64,000 bases of DNA, from assembly GCA_050246995.1 (NCBI GenBank), contig JBFWVA010000001.1, forward strand, positions 372,001 to 436,000. The letters are read 5' to 3'. Made by a program: the position numbers and the translations under genes. The notes beneath the pieces are model-generated. The model was not told the origin of the DNA. It saw only the letters and a program-made list of their open reading frames with translations, and ran no database searches. The first letter of the stretch is position 1. Each line of letters opens with the position of its first letter. Of this stretch, positions 42,948-51,135 are shown piece by piece. This stretch comes from SHVO01 sp050246995 (GTDB lineage Bacteria; Pseudomonadota; Alphaproteobacteria; Rhodospirillales; Rhodospirillaceae).

Positions 42948-43862
42948 CTAAGCGGGTATGGGCTTGCGCTTGAACAGGTCGCGTCCGCTGACCAGCAAGA
43001 TCCCGGCCGTCACAAGCAAGGCGCCGATGACGAACGCCGTGTCGAGGCTTTCACCCAAAAGCACGACGCCGAAGGTGATCCCGAACATGGGGGTCATGAA
43101 CGAAAGCACGCCGAGGCGGGACGCGAGATAGGTGCGCAGCAGCGCGAACCAGGCAAGGAAGCTGAGGAACGAGACGAGCACGATCTGGAAGGCGAGGCCA
43201 GCCGCCACTACCGGCGTGAAGGTGACCTGCATCTGACCGAGCAACATCGCCACGGGGACGAGCAACACGAAGGCGCCGACGAGTTGATATAACAATGTCA
43301 CCGTCGCCGGCGTGCCGGAGAGACGAGTGAAGCGGATGGTCAAGGTGGTGGCGGCCCACAAGGCGCCGGCCGCGATGCCGAACAGATCGCCGATCCAACT
43401 CGCGCCGCCTTCCTCGCCCCCGCCGCGCCCGGCGAACGAGACGACAACGCCAGTGAAGGCCAAGCCAATCCCCAGCCATTGCAGCGGGGTCAGTTTCTCT
43501 TCAGGCAGACGCACATGCAGGCCAAGGGCCGCGAACACGGGCGCGGTGTAGAGGAAGATCGCCATATGCGAGGCGGTGGTGAAGCGCAGCCCCTCGCCGA
43601 CAAACAGGAATTCCAGCGCAAACAGAAAGCCCACGAGAAGCCCCGGCCGCCATATACCGCCGCCAAGCTGGGCGGTTTCACCGCGCAGGAGAATAAGGAT
43701 CGCGATCAGTACGGCCGCCGCGCCCGAGCGCACCGCGACCTGAAGCACCGGCGCCATGTCGGGCGCCGCGGCCTTTAGCGCGACTTGCTGCATGCCCCAG
43801 ATCGCGCAAAGCACCGCCATGAGCGCGGCCGCTTTGGCGTCGATCGGTTTGCGAAGGGTCAT
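42948..43862 (-). CDS. EamA/DMT family transporter
   Basis: 304 residues with ten hydrophobic segments in two EamA repeats (about residues 12-140 and 155-290). CAIWGMQQVALKAAAPDMAP and the second-half FLSFLAWFALLRTYLASRLG ... FMTPMFGITFGVVLLGE are typical of the drug/metabolite transporter family (RhaT/YdcZ-like). Substrate unknown. The start overlaps the upstream gene's stop by four bases (43859-43862). Confidence 0.88.
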   Translation of the reverse strand: MTLRKPIDAKAAALMAVLCAIWGMQQVALKAAAPDMAPVLQVAVRSGAAAVLIAILILLRGETAQLGGGIWRPGLLVGFLFALEFLFVGEGLRFTTASHMAIFLYTAPVFAALGLHVRLPEEKLTPLQWLGIGLAFTGVVVSFAGRGGGEEGGASWIGDLFGIAAGALWAATTLTIRFTRLSGTPATVTLLYQLVGAFVLLVPVAMLLGQMQVTFTPVVAAGLAFQIVLVSFLSFLAWFALLRTYLASRLGVLSFMTPMFGITFGVVLLGESLDTAFVIGALLVTAGILLVSGRDLFKRKPIPA

Positions 43863-44218
43863 TCGGCGGGGATCAGGTCGATCCGCAGCGGCGCATCGCC
43901 CGCCACGATCCCGAGAAGGCGGTCGATGTTTGGATGCGCGCCGGGGCGGTTGCGCGCATCGGCTGTGTGTTCAGCAAAGATAGCCAAGCCGTGCTCAGCC
44001 GCCGCGGCATCCAGCCTGCCGAAAACTTGCCTGAGGTATTGATAGACCGCGAGCGAGCCTTGTTTACCCGGCTGATTCTCGATGGTGGCGATCACGGCGC
44101 CATCGCCGCCGATTAGATCGATGCGTTGCACGCCATCGATGGGCGGCAATTGCCGAAGATTTTTCTTGAACACCGCACCCGGCTGAATCACCGCGTCCAC
44201 TCCCACTCCATCGCCCAT
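43859..44218 (-). CDS. DUF2322-like protein
   Basis: 119 residues if ATG at 44218 is used. The promoter leaves a leader of only about 8 bases, and a GTG at 44191 has a GGAGTGGGAG ribosome site, so the true protein may be 110 residues. Sequence pattern RQLPPIDGVQRIDLIGGDG, IENQPGKQGSLAVYQYLRQV, and AIFAEHTADARNRPGAHPNI resembles DUF2322 as I remember it. Soluble; function unknown. Coupled to the EamA transporter. Confidence 0.6.
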   Translation of the reverse strand: MGDGVGVDAVIQPGAVFKKNLRQLPPIDGVQRIDLIGGDGAVIATIENQPGKQGSLAVYQYLRQVFGRLDAAAAEHGLAIFAEHTADARNRPGAHPNIDRLLGIVAGDAPLRIDLIPAE

Positions 44219-44232
44219 GACGAGAACGGGCG

Positions 44233-44262
44233 GATTTAGCGGGACAAATCACGGTTTGTCAA
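44233..44262 (-). promoter_or_regulatory. Promoter for DUF2322-EamA
   Basis: Minus strand: TTGACA (44257-44262), 16-base spacer, GCTAAATC (44233-44240), in the extended context CAACTTTTGACAAACCG. The -10 is a perfect match to the Caulobacter-type GCTANAWC box. Confidence 0.75.
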
Positions 44263-44297
44263 AAGTTGAACGCGTCGCGCGCGGATACGCCTCGAGG

Positions 44298-44375
44298 TCA
44301 TTCGACTTCGAGAATACGGCGGACGATAAACAACATCACGCCTACGAACAGCGCGAGGGCGAGTACCGGCACCAA
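44298..44375 (-). CDS. Possible single-helix membrane microprotein
   Basis: An open frame ends in TGA at 44298-44300 and reads LVPVLALALFVGVMLFIVRR then ILEVE; it is one clear transmembrane helix with a positively charged cytosolic edge. The TTG at 44375 is the first start; the frame stays open farther upstream without an ATG or GTG. No ribosome site is convincing. Confidence 0.3.
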   Translation of the reverse strand: MVPVLALALFVGVMLFIVRRILEVE

Positions 44376-44431
44376 TATTTGGATAATGGCAACACCTATT
44401 GTTAATCGTCCCTGCCGAGACGCGCGGCCCT

Positions 44432-44656
44432 CTACTTGGGCTTTGTGCGTTTCGCCCGCCGAGGAGCGGCGGGTGGCTTGGGGTTATTCGCGTCGCGCTC
44501 CAACCGCTGCGCACGCAGCTTCAGCGTCAGAGCCAAATTCTTTTCTTCTGTCGCCTTACGATCTTTGAAGAACTGCTCGTCGTGCTTCATGGAGGCCGTG
44601 CGGCGTTCGTCCGCCGTCTTTTTAGAACTCCCGCCTTTGTTCGACGTGCTGCTCAA
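44432..44656 (-). CDS. Small basic hypothetical protein after cold-shock gene
   Basis: 74 residues from a TTG one base after the cold-shock stop; an ATG at 44590 is an alternative. It is highly charged: a Ser/Lys-rich start (SSTSNKGGSSKKTADERR), a helical middle (MKHDEQFFKDRKATEEKN) and a basic tail (PPAAPRRAKRTKPK). Likely disordered or nucleic-acid binding. Co-transcribed with the cold-shock gene. Confidence 0.55.
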   Translation of the reverse strand: MSSTSNKGGSSKKTADERRTASMKHDEQFFKDRKATEEKNLALTLKLRAQRLERDANNPKPPAAPRRAKRTKPK

Positions 44657-44657
44657 T

Positions 44658-44861
44658 TTAGCCGGCCTTTAGATTGCCCGCGGAGTCTTTCCCGCGCTCG
44701 TTGACAACATCGTACGTTATTTTCTGCCCCTCAGCGAGGGAGGCCATGCCGGCGCGTTCAACAGCGCTGATATGGACGAAGACGTCTTTGCCCCCGTTGT
44801 CGGGTTGGATAAACCCGTAACCTTTTGTGGCGTTAAACCATTTAACAGTGCCGCTTGCCAT
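44658..44861 (-). CDS. CspA-family cold-shock protein (copy 2)
   Basis: 67 residues, MASGTVKWFNATKGYGFIQP..., with RNP1 KGYGFI and RNP2 VFVHI. Ribosome site AAAAGGAG. A cytosolic RNA chaperone by family. About 80 percent identical by eye to the copy at 20668. Followed directly by a small basic protein gene. Confidence 0.95.
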   Translation of the reverse strand: MASGTVKWFNATKGYGFIQPDNGGKDVFVHISAVERAGMASLAEGQKITYDVVNERGKDSAGNLKAG

Positions 44862-45007
44862 TCCAGAGCTCCTTTTGTTGGCCGCCCGATATATTTCTGG
44901 GCAAGGAGCATCCCGTCAAGCCCTCCTGACAACAGTAGAAATTCTGGCACGCCAGCGCTCTTTCCCCCGCGAAAAGGATGCCGCGCGCGGTGTCCGGGTG
45001 CGCCGCG

Positions 45008-45250
45008 TTATTTTTGCTGTTGCGGGCCGTCACCAGCGGGTCCTGTCTCCTGACCCTGCTGCTGCGCCTGCTCAGACGTCCCAGCTTCGCCGGACTGTTG
45101 TCCGTCGGCCTGCTGATCGGAACCGCTCTCCTTTCGCTCTTTGGACGCGCTCTGCTGCGCCTGTTCCGGGCGGTCATTGTCTTGACCCTGCACGGCCTGT
45201 TTCTCTTCCGAGGTCGGTTGGCCGCCGGATTGATTTTGGTTTTTGTTCAT
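45008..45250 (-). CDS. Low-complexity Gln/Glu/Ser-rich small protein
   Basis: 80 residues from ATG at 45250 with ribosome site GGAG. Nearly half the residues are Gln, Glu, Ser and Gly (SGGQPTSEEKQAVQGQDNDR, GQQSGEAGTSEQAQQQGQET), with no hydrophobic core, so it should be intrinsically disordered and very soluble. It resembles stress-tolerance hydrophilin-like proteins in composition only. The gap 45251-45675 (425 bases) has nothing else that I can support. Confidence 0.55.
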   Translation of the reverse strand: MNKNQNQSGGQPTSEEKQAVQGQDNDRPEQAQQSASKERKESGSDQQADGQQSGEAGTSEQAQQQGQETGPAGDGPQQQK

Positions 45251-45675
45251 GGTGCGCTCCGATGTTGATGTCCCGCCGGGAAAGGGATCGTGCGACTGCA
45301 CGACCGGAAGACGAGCATTCCGGTTACATTGATGGATATTGCGTTTCGGGCAGCGTGTTAGCTGCAGAGCGGACAAACGCGTGAGCGGCGGTAGATATGT
45401 CCGGCCGTAGGGCCTCGGTCACCGCGAAATAAAGCGATCATTTCTGAGGTGGAGGCCGGGAGAACCAGTCTTCTGGATTGCACACCTCATATGGTGCGCA
45501 CTCCGTGAAAATTCAAGGAGCGGCGCCATCTTTATCTTCGGCGAAGATCGCGACCGTGCCGTATTGATGCCGGAAAGCAGAGGCGTGCGTGCTATACTGA
45601 CGCATCGTCAGCACAGGCCCGGCAGCTGACGCCTGAGAGTGCACGTTGCTCCCGCCTATAGCCAAGGAGCGCACC

Positions 45676-45849
45676 ATGTCATCTTTGAAATTCGAATTTG
45701 CGGCTTGGACCTCGATCCAATGGAACCAGCGCGCGGAGTCGCTCTTGGCGGAGGCGGAAGCCACCTCCGGCATCGTGAACCGCGAGCGCTTGAGGCGCCG
45801 CGCCGTCGCCGCGCAGAACATCGCGGATGCGCTGGACCTTTCACACTAG
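45676..45849 (+). CDS. Small hypothetical protein, 57 residues
   Basis: Begins MSSLKFEFAAWTSIQWNQRA with the ribosome site AAGGAG 7 bases before ATG. It is a helical hairpin in appearance (RAESLLAEAEATSGI, NRERLRRRAVAAQNIADALD). Function unknown. The same GGAGCGCACCATG start region occurs upstream of the protein at 45008. Confidence 0.55.
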   Translation: MSSLKFEFAAWTSIQWNQRAESLLAEAEATSGIVNRERLRRRAVAAQNIADALDLSH

Positions 45850-45965
45850 GTCCGCGTCCCGTTTCCCGACGTTACGCTCACCCCTTCCCGCCGATGAGGA
45901 TGAGCCCGCGGCACGCTAAGTCATGCAGGCGCCGAACGCCGCGTTTGTAGTTTTACGGCCGGTAG

Positions 45966-46208
45966 TTATTTTTTTGGAGGCGAGTCCAGCGGGAGGACTC
46001 TTGCCGTCGGGATAATTTGTTCGCCGTCAATGAAGCGCGCGACCGGCGGCGTCATATCCGATTTTCCCAGCGCGCGGGTTGACTCGATAACACTCAGAGG
46101 GCGGCGCGTGAGACGCGACAGAAAGGCCGCCGTCTTTAGCGCCAGATCGAGATCCACAAGGAGCGCGAGGCTCTCACGTGTATTGGTATCGACGAGGGCG
46201 TAACTCAT
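45966..46208 (-). CDS. Small hypothetical protein, paralogue of the protein at 21301
   Basis: 80 residues beginning MSYALVDTNTRESLALLVDL, then DLALKTAAFLSRLTRRPLSV and PPVARFIDGEQIIPTARVLP. The helix-plus-VAR(F/Y)(I/V)DG plan matches the protein at 21301. Its ATG overlaps the stop of the upstream small gene (46205-46208). Function unknown. Confidence 0.6.
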   Translation of the reverse strand: MSYALVDTNTRESLALLVDLDLALKTAAFLSRLTRRPLSVIESTRALGKSDMTPPVARFIDGEQIIPTARVLPLDSPPKK

Positions 46209-46405
46209 GCTTTAGGGAGCGCTTCTTCGCCGCGCGGGTGCAGAAGCCGCTGCCTTCGATCAGCCGCCAACATGTCCCACGTACTGGCCATCTCTAGCAG
46301 GAGCGTGCGCTCTTCACCTCGCGCGAGCTTCGACAGGCGGCGGCATTCCCCCGCATGAGCCAGATACTTGGATGTTTGCTTCAAGAAATGCCTAACCAGA
46401 ATCAC
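46205..46405 (-). CDS. Small helical hypothetical protein (Bradyrhizobium-type)
   Basis: 66 residues from GTG at 46405. The pattern YLAHAGECRRLSKLARGEER followed by LLLEMASTWDMLAADRR is that of a small protein widespread in Rhizobiales, with A-E-C-R and L-L-x-M-A-x-x-W positions. Two-helix soluble protein; function unknown. Coupled to the next gene by ATGA. The 260-base gap 46406-46665 has nothing that I can support. Confidence 0.6.
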   Translation of the reverse strand: MILVRHFLKQTSKYLAHAGECRRLSKLARGEERTLLLEMASTWDMLAADRRQRLLHPRGEEALPKA

Positions 46406-46665
46406 CGACGACGCCGGTGATATGTTCCGGGTCGGATGCCCGGTAAAATTCGCTTAACGCCGCTGAACGTGGTTGTGGCCGCCCACTACGGGGCCAAGTT
46501 CAGGATAAGAGCTGTTTGCTTGCCTTTGGCCGCCTGGGCCATTCGCGCGCATGGAAGTTGGCTCTTTCAACACTCATTGAACGGTAAGCCGGTACGCTTG
46601 TTCCGTCCACGCCCGGGCGGCTGGGCCGCGCGCTCACGTTCTTCTTAAACCTCACGCCCCGCACA

Positions 46666-46902
46666 CTATTCGGACGCCTTCGTGAAGCGTGACCGAAACG
46701 CGTTGTAGTCATTCCGGTTCTCGAAACTGACGAGATACTTCTTCGTCATCAGGTCGTCGGAAGCGCCCTCGCTTCGAATAACCCAGCCCTCGCGGCAGTT
46801 TTGCTTTAGCCAATCGTCCACAACGCGAACGGATCCGCTCGTGCTGAAGTGCGCAATCAGCCGCGGGGCCGGTTGAGGATCGGACGCGAGACGTTTCTTC
46901 AT
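46666..46902 (-). CDS. Small hypothetical protein, 78 residues
   Basis: Begins MKKRLASDPQPAPRLIAHFS; a TTG at 46917 lies inside the terminator of the cold-shock gene and is rejected. VRVVDDWLKQNCREGWVIRS and YLVSFENRNDYNAFRSRF suggest a small alpha/beta fold. No known family. It follows the cold-shock gene (copy 3) after the terminator. Confidence 0.5.
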   Translation of the reverse strand: MKKRLASDPQPAPRLIAHFSTSGSVRVVDDWLKQNCREGWVIRSEGASDDLMTKKYLVSFENRNDYNAFRSRFTKASE

Positions 46903-46915
46903 GTCATCCGCCAGC

Positions 46916-46945
46916 AAAAAGCCCGGCGCTTGCGCTCCGGGCTTT
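46916..46945 (-). terminator. Intrinsic terminator of cold-shock gene copy 3
   Basis: Arms AAAGCCCGG (46918-46926) and CCGGGCTTT (46937-46945) with a 10-base loop. On the minus strand the stem ends in TTTTT. It starts 10 bases past the stop. Confidence 0.88.
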
Positions 46946-46955
46946 GATTCGTGGA

Positions 46956-47156
46956 CTATACCTTCAAATTGGAAGCGGATTCTTTTCCGCGTTCACTCAC
47001 GATGTCAAAGCTGATGCTTTGTCCTTCGCTGAGAGAGGTGATGCCGGCGCGTTCCATCGCCGTGACGTGGACGAAAACATCCTTCCCGCCCCCTTCATGC
47101 TGGATGAAACCGAAGCCCTTTTGGGCGTTGAACCATTTGACGGTACCGTTGGCCAT
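46956..47156 (-). CDS. CspA-family cold-shock protein (copy 3)
   Basis: 66 residues, MANGTVKWFNAQKGFGFIQH..., RNP1 KGFGFI and RNP2 VFVHV. The ATG at 47156 is preceded by AGGAGGCC-like bases (GAGGCCAAC). The loop after residue 20 differs from copies 1 and 2 (HEGGG for PDDGS or PDNGG). RNA chaperone by family. Confidence 0.95.
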   Translation of the reverse strand: MANGTVKWFNAQKGFGFIQHEGGGKDVFVHVTAMERAGITSLSEGQSISFDIVSERGKESASNLKV

Positions 47157-47391
47157 GTTGGCCTCCTTAAGCATACGCACGCGTGCGCGTTCCGGCCACG
47201 CGACAGCCGCGCGGCGGTTATACGAATCCAGCGATGTCTTAGGAGATGCCCGCAAAAGGGCAGTACAACAAAGGCAGGCGAAAACCCGAACCGTGAGACT
47301 CTACGCGCTATGACGCCGTTCCGCAAGGTAATAGGCACTTAACGCCATTTGTCTCTCGCGGATCGGAACGCGGCCGCGCGGTGCGCGCCTC

Positions 47392-48168
47392 CTAAAAGGC
47401 GCTTCTCCACAGCATATAGCCGGCGACCACGAATATGAGCACCGCGAAGATCGTCGTCAGTCTGCCGCGCGTCGCGGAGAGCCGCTTCGCAATGATGGCA
47501 CCCGCGTAGCCGCCGAACAGGCCGCCGGCGATAAACACAAACGCCAGAATCCAATCCACCAGTCCGGAGAGCGCATAATTGACCGCCGTCGCGAGGCCGA
47601 ACGCGAAGACCGCGACGAGAGACGAGCCGACGGCGTTGATCATCGGCATGCCGGTGGAGGCCATGAGTCCGGGAACGATCAGAAAGCCGCCGCCGATTCC
47701 GAAAAAGCCGGAAAAGGCGCCGGTGAATGCGCCGAAGGCGGCGACTTTAGGCGCGTTTTGCCGATTACACTCGGCCGCGGGATCGCCTTCGCTTGCACGG
47801 CGGCGCAACATCATCACGCCGACGACAATCATGACGAGCGCAAAGAGAAACAAAAGCTTCTGGCCGTCGAAGGCCTTGCCGGCCGTCGAGCCTACAAAAG
47901 CGCCTAGAACGCCGGCCCCGGCGAAGACGAGCGCACAGCGCCATTTGACCGTTCCCGCGCGCGCGTGATTGGCAAGACCGGTGGCCGCGCTCACCGCGAC
48001 GGCGAACGCGCTGGTGCCGATAGCGACGTGCGGGTTTGGCACACCGACGGCGTAGACCATCAGGGGAACGGCGAGAATCGATCCGCCGCCGCCGACCAGC
48101 GCGAGAACAAAACCAACGAGCATGCCCGAACCGGCGCCAAGGAGGTATTGGACCACATCGTGCATCAC
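47392..48168 (-). CDS. TauE/SafE family sulfite/sulfonate exporter-like protein (copy 1)
   Basis: 258 residues, eight hydrophobic helices. GFVLALVGGGGSILAVPLMV near residue 20 and GAFSGFFGIGGGFLIVPGLM near 150 are the two internal repeat motifs of TauE/SafE permeases. The family exports sulfite or sulfonate and is usual in BigR-type persulfide loci. A paralogue lies at 57234. Last gene of the 50754-47392 operon. Confidence 0.9.
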   Translation of the reverse strand: MMHDVVQYLLGAGSGMLVGFVLALVGGGGSILAVPLMVYAVGVPNPHVAIGTSAFAVAVSAATGLANHARAGTVKWRCALVFAGAGVLGAFVGSTAGKAFDGQKLLFLFALVMIVVGVMMLRRRASEGDPAAECNRQNAPKVAAFGAFTGAFSGFFGIGGGFLIVPGLMASTGMPMINAVGSSLVAVFAFGLATAVNYALSGLVDWILAFVFIAGGLFGGYAGAIIAKRLSATRGRLTTIFAVLIFVVAGYMLWRSAF

Positions 48169-48201
48169 GCGTTCCCGACAGCTTGCCGCTTTAAATGGAG
48201 A

Positions 48202-48537
48202 TCAAGAAATCTGCTGCGCCGCTTTCCAGATATTCGTTGAACGGGCGCCGCTGCGGCAGAAGGCCAGCACCGGGCCGCCGATCCCACGGAGAACCTCCGC
48301 GAGGCGGCGGGCATCCGCTTCCGAGAGTCCGGCTGGTGTAACCGGAATATGCCAATAGGCGAGGCCATGAGCCTTCGCCGCCGCCTCGATCTCCGCGGCA
48401 GCGGGCTGGTCGGGCGCTTCGCCATCGGGCCGATTATTGATGAGACCGGTGAAACCCGCAGCTGCGATCTCGGGAACATCGGCGGGAAGAATCTGCGGAC
48501 TCACGGCATAGCGCGCGTCCAATCGCGTGATTTGCAC
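48202..48537 (-). CDS. DUF442 / TIGR01244 phosphatase-like protein
   Basis: 111 residues. The active-site-like loop reads VLAFCRSGARSTNIW (Cys near residue 93), as in the DUF442 domain that is fused to persulfide dioxygenase in BLH proteins. Here it is free-standing. The N-terminus MQITRLDARYAVSPQILPAD and FTGLINNRPDGEAPDQPAA fit the family. It probably has sulfurtransferase or PTP-like chemistry; the substrate is not known. Sits 33 bases before the TauE gene. Confidence 0.85.
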   Translation of the reverse strand: MQITRLDARYAVSPQILPADVPEIAAAGFTGLINNRPDGEAPDQPAAAEIEAAAKAHGLAYWHIPVTPAGLSEADARRLAEVLRGIGGPVLAFCRSGARSTNIWKAAQQIS

Positions 48538-48538
48538 T

Positions 48539-48967
48539 CTAGCCTCGCTGTGATGTCGCCGCGCGGGCGGTTAACCGGTGAAGGACCATTCCTGTTAACA
48601 TAGCCGCGACGAAAAGCCAGGGCTGCCATGCGCCGAGCACGAGCGCCGCGATCGCGGGGCCCGGGCAAAAGCCGGCGAGGCCCCAGCCGACGCCGAAAAG
48701 AGCGGCGCCAGCCAGCAGCCGGGTATCGAGCTGACGGTTTTCCGGAATGAAAAAGCGCTCGCCAAGGAAAGGGCGATCCATGCGGCGGCGGATCAAGTAC
48801 GCGATGGCCGATGGCGGAATGGCCGCGGCCATGACAAAGGCCAACGTCGGATCCCAGGCTCCGGCGACGTCGAGAAACGCCTGCACGCGCGCGGGATTGA
48901 TCATATCCGAGACGGTCACACCGGCGCCGAAGACGGCCCCGATCAGGAGCACAACCAGCGTTCTCAT
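48539..48967 (-). CDS. YeeE/YedE family (DUF6691) membrane protein
   Basis: 142 residues, four hydrophobic segments. GAVFGAGVTVSDMINPARVQ and FGVGWGLAGFCPGPAIAALV are the paired half-domain of YeeE/YedE (sulfur-compound transport, DUF395). The Cys in GFCPGP is the conserved one. It pairs with the next upstream half (48971). Stop of its ORF and start of the DUF442 gene are one base apart. Confidence 0.88.
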   Translation of the reverse strand: MRTLVVLLIGAVFGAGVTVSDMINPARVQAFLDVAGAWDPTLAFVMAAAIPPSAIAYLIRRRMDRPFLGERFFIPENRQLDTRLLAGAALFGVGWGLAGFCPGPAIAALVLGAWQPWLFVAAMLTGMVLHRLTARAATSQRG

Positions 48968-48970
48968 GGT

Positions 48971-49399
48971 CTAACCCCCAATGACGTGACGTGTGAGGAA
49001 TACGGTGACGGCCGCGCTGAGCATGAAGACGGCGGTGGCCACAATGGACCGCGGCGAAAGGCGCGCGATGCCGCAGACGCCATGCCCGCTTGTGCAGCCG
49101 TTGCCGAGACGGGTGCCGTAGCCGACGAGGAGGCCCGCCGCCACCAATGTCGGCACGGAGGATGTGACCGTGACAGACGGCGCGCGCACCAGGAGCGCCA
49201 CAATGCTCGCGCCCAGCGGCAACCCGACGATAAAGGCGGCCGCTTGCCGCCACGGAGCGCCTTCGGATGCGATGCGGGCGGCGATCGCGGCCATGCCGCT
49301 GACGCCGGCAATGCGGCCATTCAACAAAAGAAAGAGCGCCGCGGCGAGGCCGATGAGGAGCCCGCCCAGGATCGGCATGATGGGGGAAAGCGGTTCCAT
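48971..49399 (-). CDS. YeeE/YedE family membrane protein
   Basis: 142 residues. GLAAALFLLLNGRIAGVSGM and GYGTRLGNGCTSGHGVCGIA carry the conserved NGC(T)SGHG motif of thiosulfate-type YeeE transporters. Together with the 48539 gene it would form one split YeeE/YedE channel in the inner membrane for a sulfur compound. Persulfide-locus context supports this. Confidence 0.9.
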   Translation of the reverse strand: MEPLSPIMPILGGLLIGLAAALFLLLNGRIAGVSGMAAIAARIASEGAPWRQAAAFIVGLPLGASIVALLVRAPSVTVTSSVPTLVAAGLLVGYGTRLGNGCTSGHGVCGIARLSPRSIVATAVFMLSAAVTVFLTRHVIGG

Positions 49400-49411
49400 G
49401 GACAGCGGTCC

Positions 49412-50383
49412 CTAAAAGCGATTGAGCGGAATCTTAAGATAGCGCCGCCCGTTGTCTTCGGGATCCGGCAGTTGGCCCGCGCGCATATTAACCTGAATGG
49501 ACGGAAGAATCAGCTTCGGCATGGACAACGTGGCATCGCGCTTTGTGCGCATGGCGACGAAGGCGTCCTCGCCGATACCCTCGTGAACATGAATATTGCC
49601 GGTGCGCTCGTCGCCCATCGTGGTTTCCCAGGCGAAATGCGCGCGGCTGGGCGTCTTGTAGTCGTGACAGAGGAAGACACGCGTCTCGTCCGGCAAGACC
49701 ATGAGACGGCGGATAGCACGGTAAAGCTTGCGCGCGTCGCCGCCCGGAAAATCCGCCCGCGCGGTACCGTAGTCGGGCATGAAGAGAGTATCGCCGGTGA
49801 AGACCGCATCGCCGATGACATATGCGACATCCGCGGGTGTATGTCCGGGAACATGAAGCGCCATGACCGGCACGGCGCCGAGCATTAGCATATCGCCGTC
49901 GCTCACCAGCTTGTCGAATTGCGATCCATCGCGCGCGAAGTGCGGCCCTTCATTGAAGATTTCGCCAAAGACACCCTGGACCGTCACGATCTCGGCGCCG
50001 ATAACGATCTGCCCGCCGAGATGCTGCTTGAGATAAGGCGCGGCCGAGAGATGATCGGCGTGAACGTGGGTCTCGAGGATATAGGCGACCGAGAGGCCGT
50101 GCTCCTCAATGAACGCAATAATTTTGTCGGCGGACTCGGTGTGCGTGCGGCCGGCGGCCTGGTCGAAATCAAGCACGCTGTCGATAATCGCGGCGACCTT
50201 CGCGGCGCGATCGTAAACGACGTAGCTCGCGGTGAAGGTCGCTTCATCGAAAAACGCGCAAACGACCGGCGCTTCAAGTTCGCCGCCGCGGACCGCGAGA
50301 ACCTGTGCCCTAGCGCGCGCGATGTGCGCGTCGGCTCCCGGCCCGGCCGTAGATTGCCCGTCGGCGCGCGAACCCGCCGTCAT
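49412..50383 (-). CDS. MBL-fold persulfide dioxygenase-like protein (copy 1)
   Basis: 323 residues. Metallo-beta-lactamase motif ETHVHADHLS (His-x-His-x-Asp-His, about residue 108), later GHTPADVAYVIGDAVFTGDT and FLCHDYK. This is the ETHE1/Blh class that oxidises glutathione persulfide to sulfite. The N-terminal 35 residues (Ala-rich) are extra relative to the second copy at 58928. The start overlaps the cytochrome stop (50380-50383). Cytosolic by lack of a signal peptide. Confidence 0.9.
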   Translation of the reverse strand: MTAGSRADGQSTAGPGADAHIARARAQVLAVRGGELEAPVVCAFFDEATFTASYVVYDRAAKVAAIIDSVLDFDQAAGRTHTESADKIIAFIEEHGLSVAYILETHVHADHLSAAPYLKQHLGGQIVIGAEIVTVQGVFGEIFNEGPHFARDGSQFDKLVSDGDMLMLGAVPVMALHVPGHTPADVAYVIGDAVFTGDTLFMPDYGTARADFPGGDARKLYRAIRRLMVLPDETRVFLCHDYKTPSRAHFAWETTMGDERTGNIHVHEGIGEDAFVAMRTKRDATLSMPKLILPSIQVNMRAGQLPDPEDNGRRYLKIPLNRF

Positions 50384-50754
50384 TTGCGCCGGAAGCTCAG
50401 GATATAGGCCGCGGCGTCATCGATTTCCTTATCGGTCAAATGGACATTGGTCATGCGGCCGTGAGGCAGCCGGAGAAGCTTGCGGACCGAAGCCGTGGTC
50501 GTCGCCTGTGATTGCGCGATATCAAAAAACGCCGGTGCGCCGCCGGGCGGACTTTTCGGCCGTTCGTTGCCGGAAACGTCGTGACAGTTCCTGCACAGAA
50601 ATTCGGTGACTTTCTTACCCGCCGCGGGATCGCCGGCGGCCTCGGCCGCCATAACCGGCGCCGCGAGATTTACCGCTGTGACAGCCGCCAGAGCCAGCAC
50701 CGCTGTCCGCACTGAAAAGCGGCGCAGAAAACCTGAAGACAAGGATACGCGCAT
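50380..50754 (-). CDS. Periplasmic c-type cytochrome
   Basis: 124 residues from ATG at 50754, with a CGGAGG ribosome site. Signal peptide to about residue 38 (AVNLAAPVMAAEA). One haem c site CRNCH, and a later axial Met candidate in HGRMTNVHLTDKEI. A small class I cytochrome c; as first gene of the sulfur operon it may accept electrons from sulfur oxidation (inference). An FNR-type box is 51 bases upstream. Confidence 0.88.
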   Translation of the reverse strand: MRVSLSSGFLRRFSVRTAVLALAAVTAVNLAAPVMAAEAAGDPAAGKKVTEFLCRNCHDVSGNERPKSPPGGAPAFFDIAQSQATTTASVRKLLRLPHGRMTNVHLTDKEIDDAAAYILSFRRK

Positions 50755-50804
50755 GAGACCTCCGTTGTTCGGAGCGATCTTCCCCGGGACGGCCCCTGCG
50801 ATCA

Positions 50805-50818
50805 TTGATCGGCGTCAA
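50805..50818. promoter_or_regulatory. FNR/DNR-type box in the cytochrome/DUF2892 divergent region
   Basis: TTGATCGGCGTCAA: TTGAT-N4-GTCAA, one base from the symmetrical FNR/FixK box TTGAT-N4-ATCAA. It lies between the two divergent genes (50755-50877) and could serve both the sulfur operon and the DUF2892 gene. Confidence 0.55.
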
Positions 50819-50877
50819 CGAAACGGGGCCGCGGGCGGTCCTAGACTATCAGACAGGTGAAAATTGCAGGAGTCATC

Positions 50878-51087
50878 ATGACCAAGAATGTCGGAAGGCT
50901 GGACCGGATCATTCGTGTGATCGTGGGCCTGACGCTGATCGCCTACGCCCTGCCTCTCGGTTTTCCAGAGACCGGTTGGAACGGAGTCGGCTGGATCGGC
51001 CTGATCCCACTGGCGACGGCGGTGTTCGGGAGCTGCCCGCTTTATACCATGCTCGGCGTATCGTCGTGCGCGCGTCGGGTAGGGTAG
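50878..51087 (+). CDS. DUF2892 (inner membrane rhodanese-associated) protein
   Basis: 69 residues from ATG at 50878 with AGGAG. MTKNVGRLDRIIRVIVGLTL and GLIPLATAVFGSCPLYTMLG are DUF2892 signatures; two membrane helices and a conserved Cys-Pro. The family often accompanies or is fused to rhodanese, as at 58021 here. Divergent from the sulfur operon. Confidence 0.88.
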   Translation: MTKNVGRLDRIIRVIVGLTLIAYALPLGFPETGWNGVGWIGLIPLATAVFGSCPLYTMLGVSSCARRVG

Positions 51088-51135
51088 CGCTGGAGAGGCA
51101 CTCTCGTTCGGCGGTTTCACTGCAAGAGCCGCGCG

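Noticed and set aside
45513..45950. Overlapping frames on both strands around the 57-residue protein
   Set aside because: Only the 45676 frame has a strong ribosome site; the others are shadows.
46902..46917. TTG start for the small protein at 46666
   Set aside because: It would begin inside the terminator hairpin of the cold-shock gene; ATG at 46902 is better.
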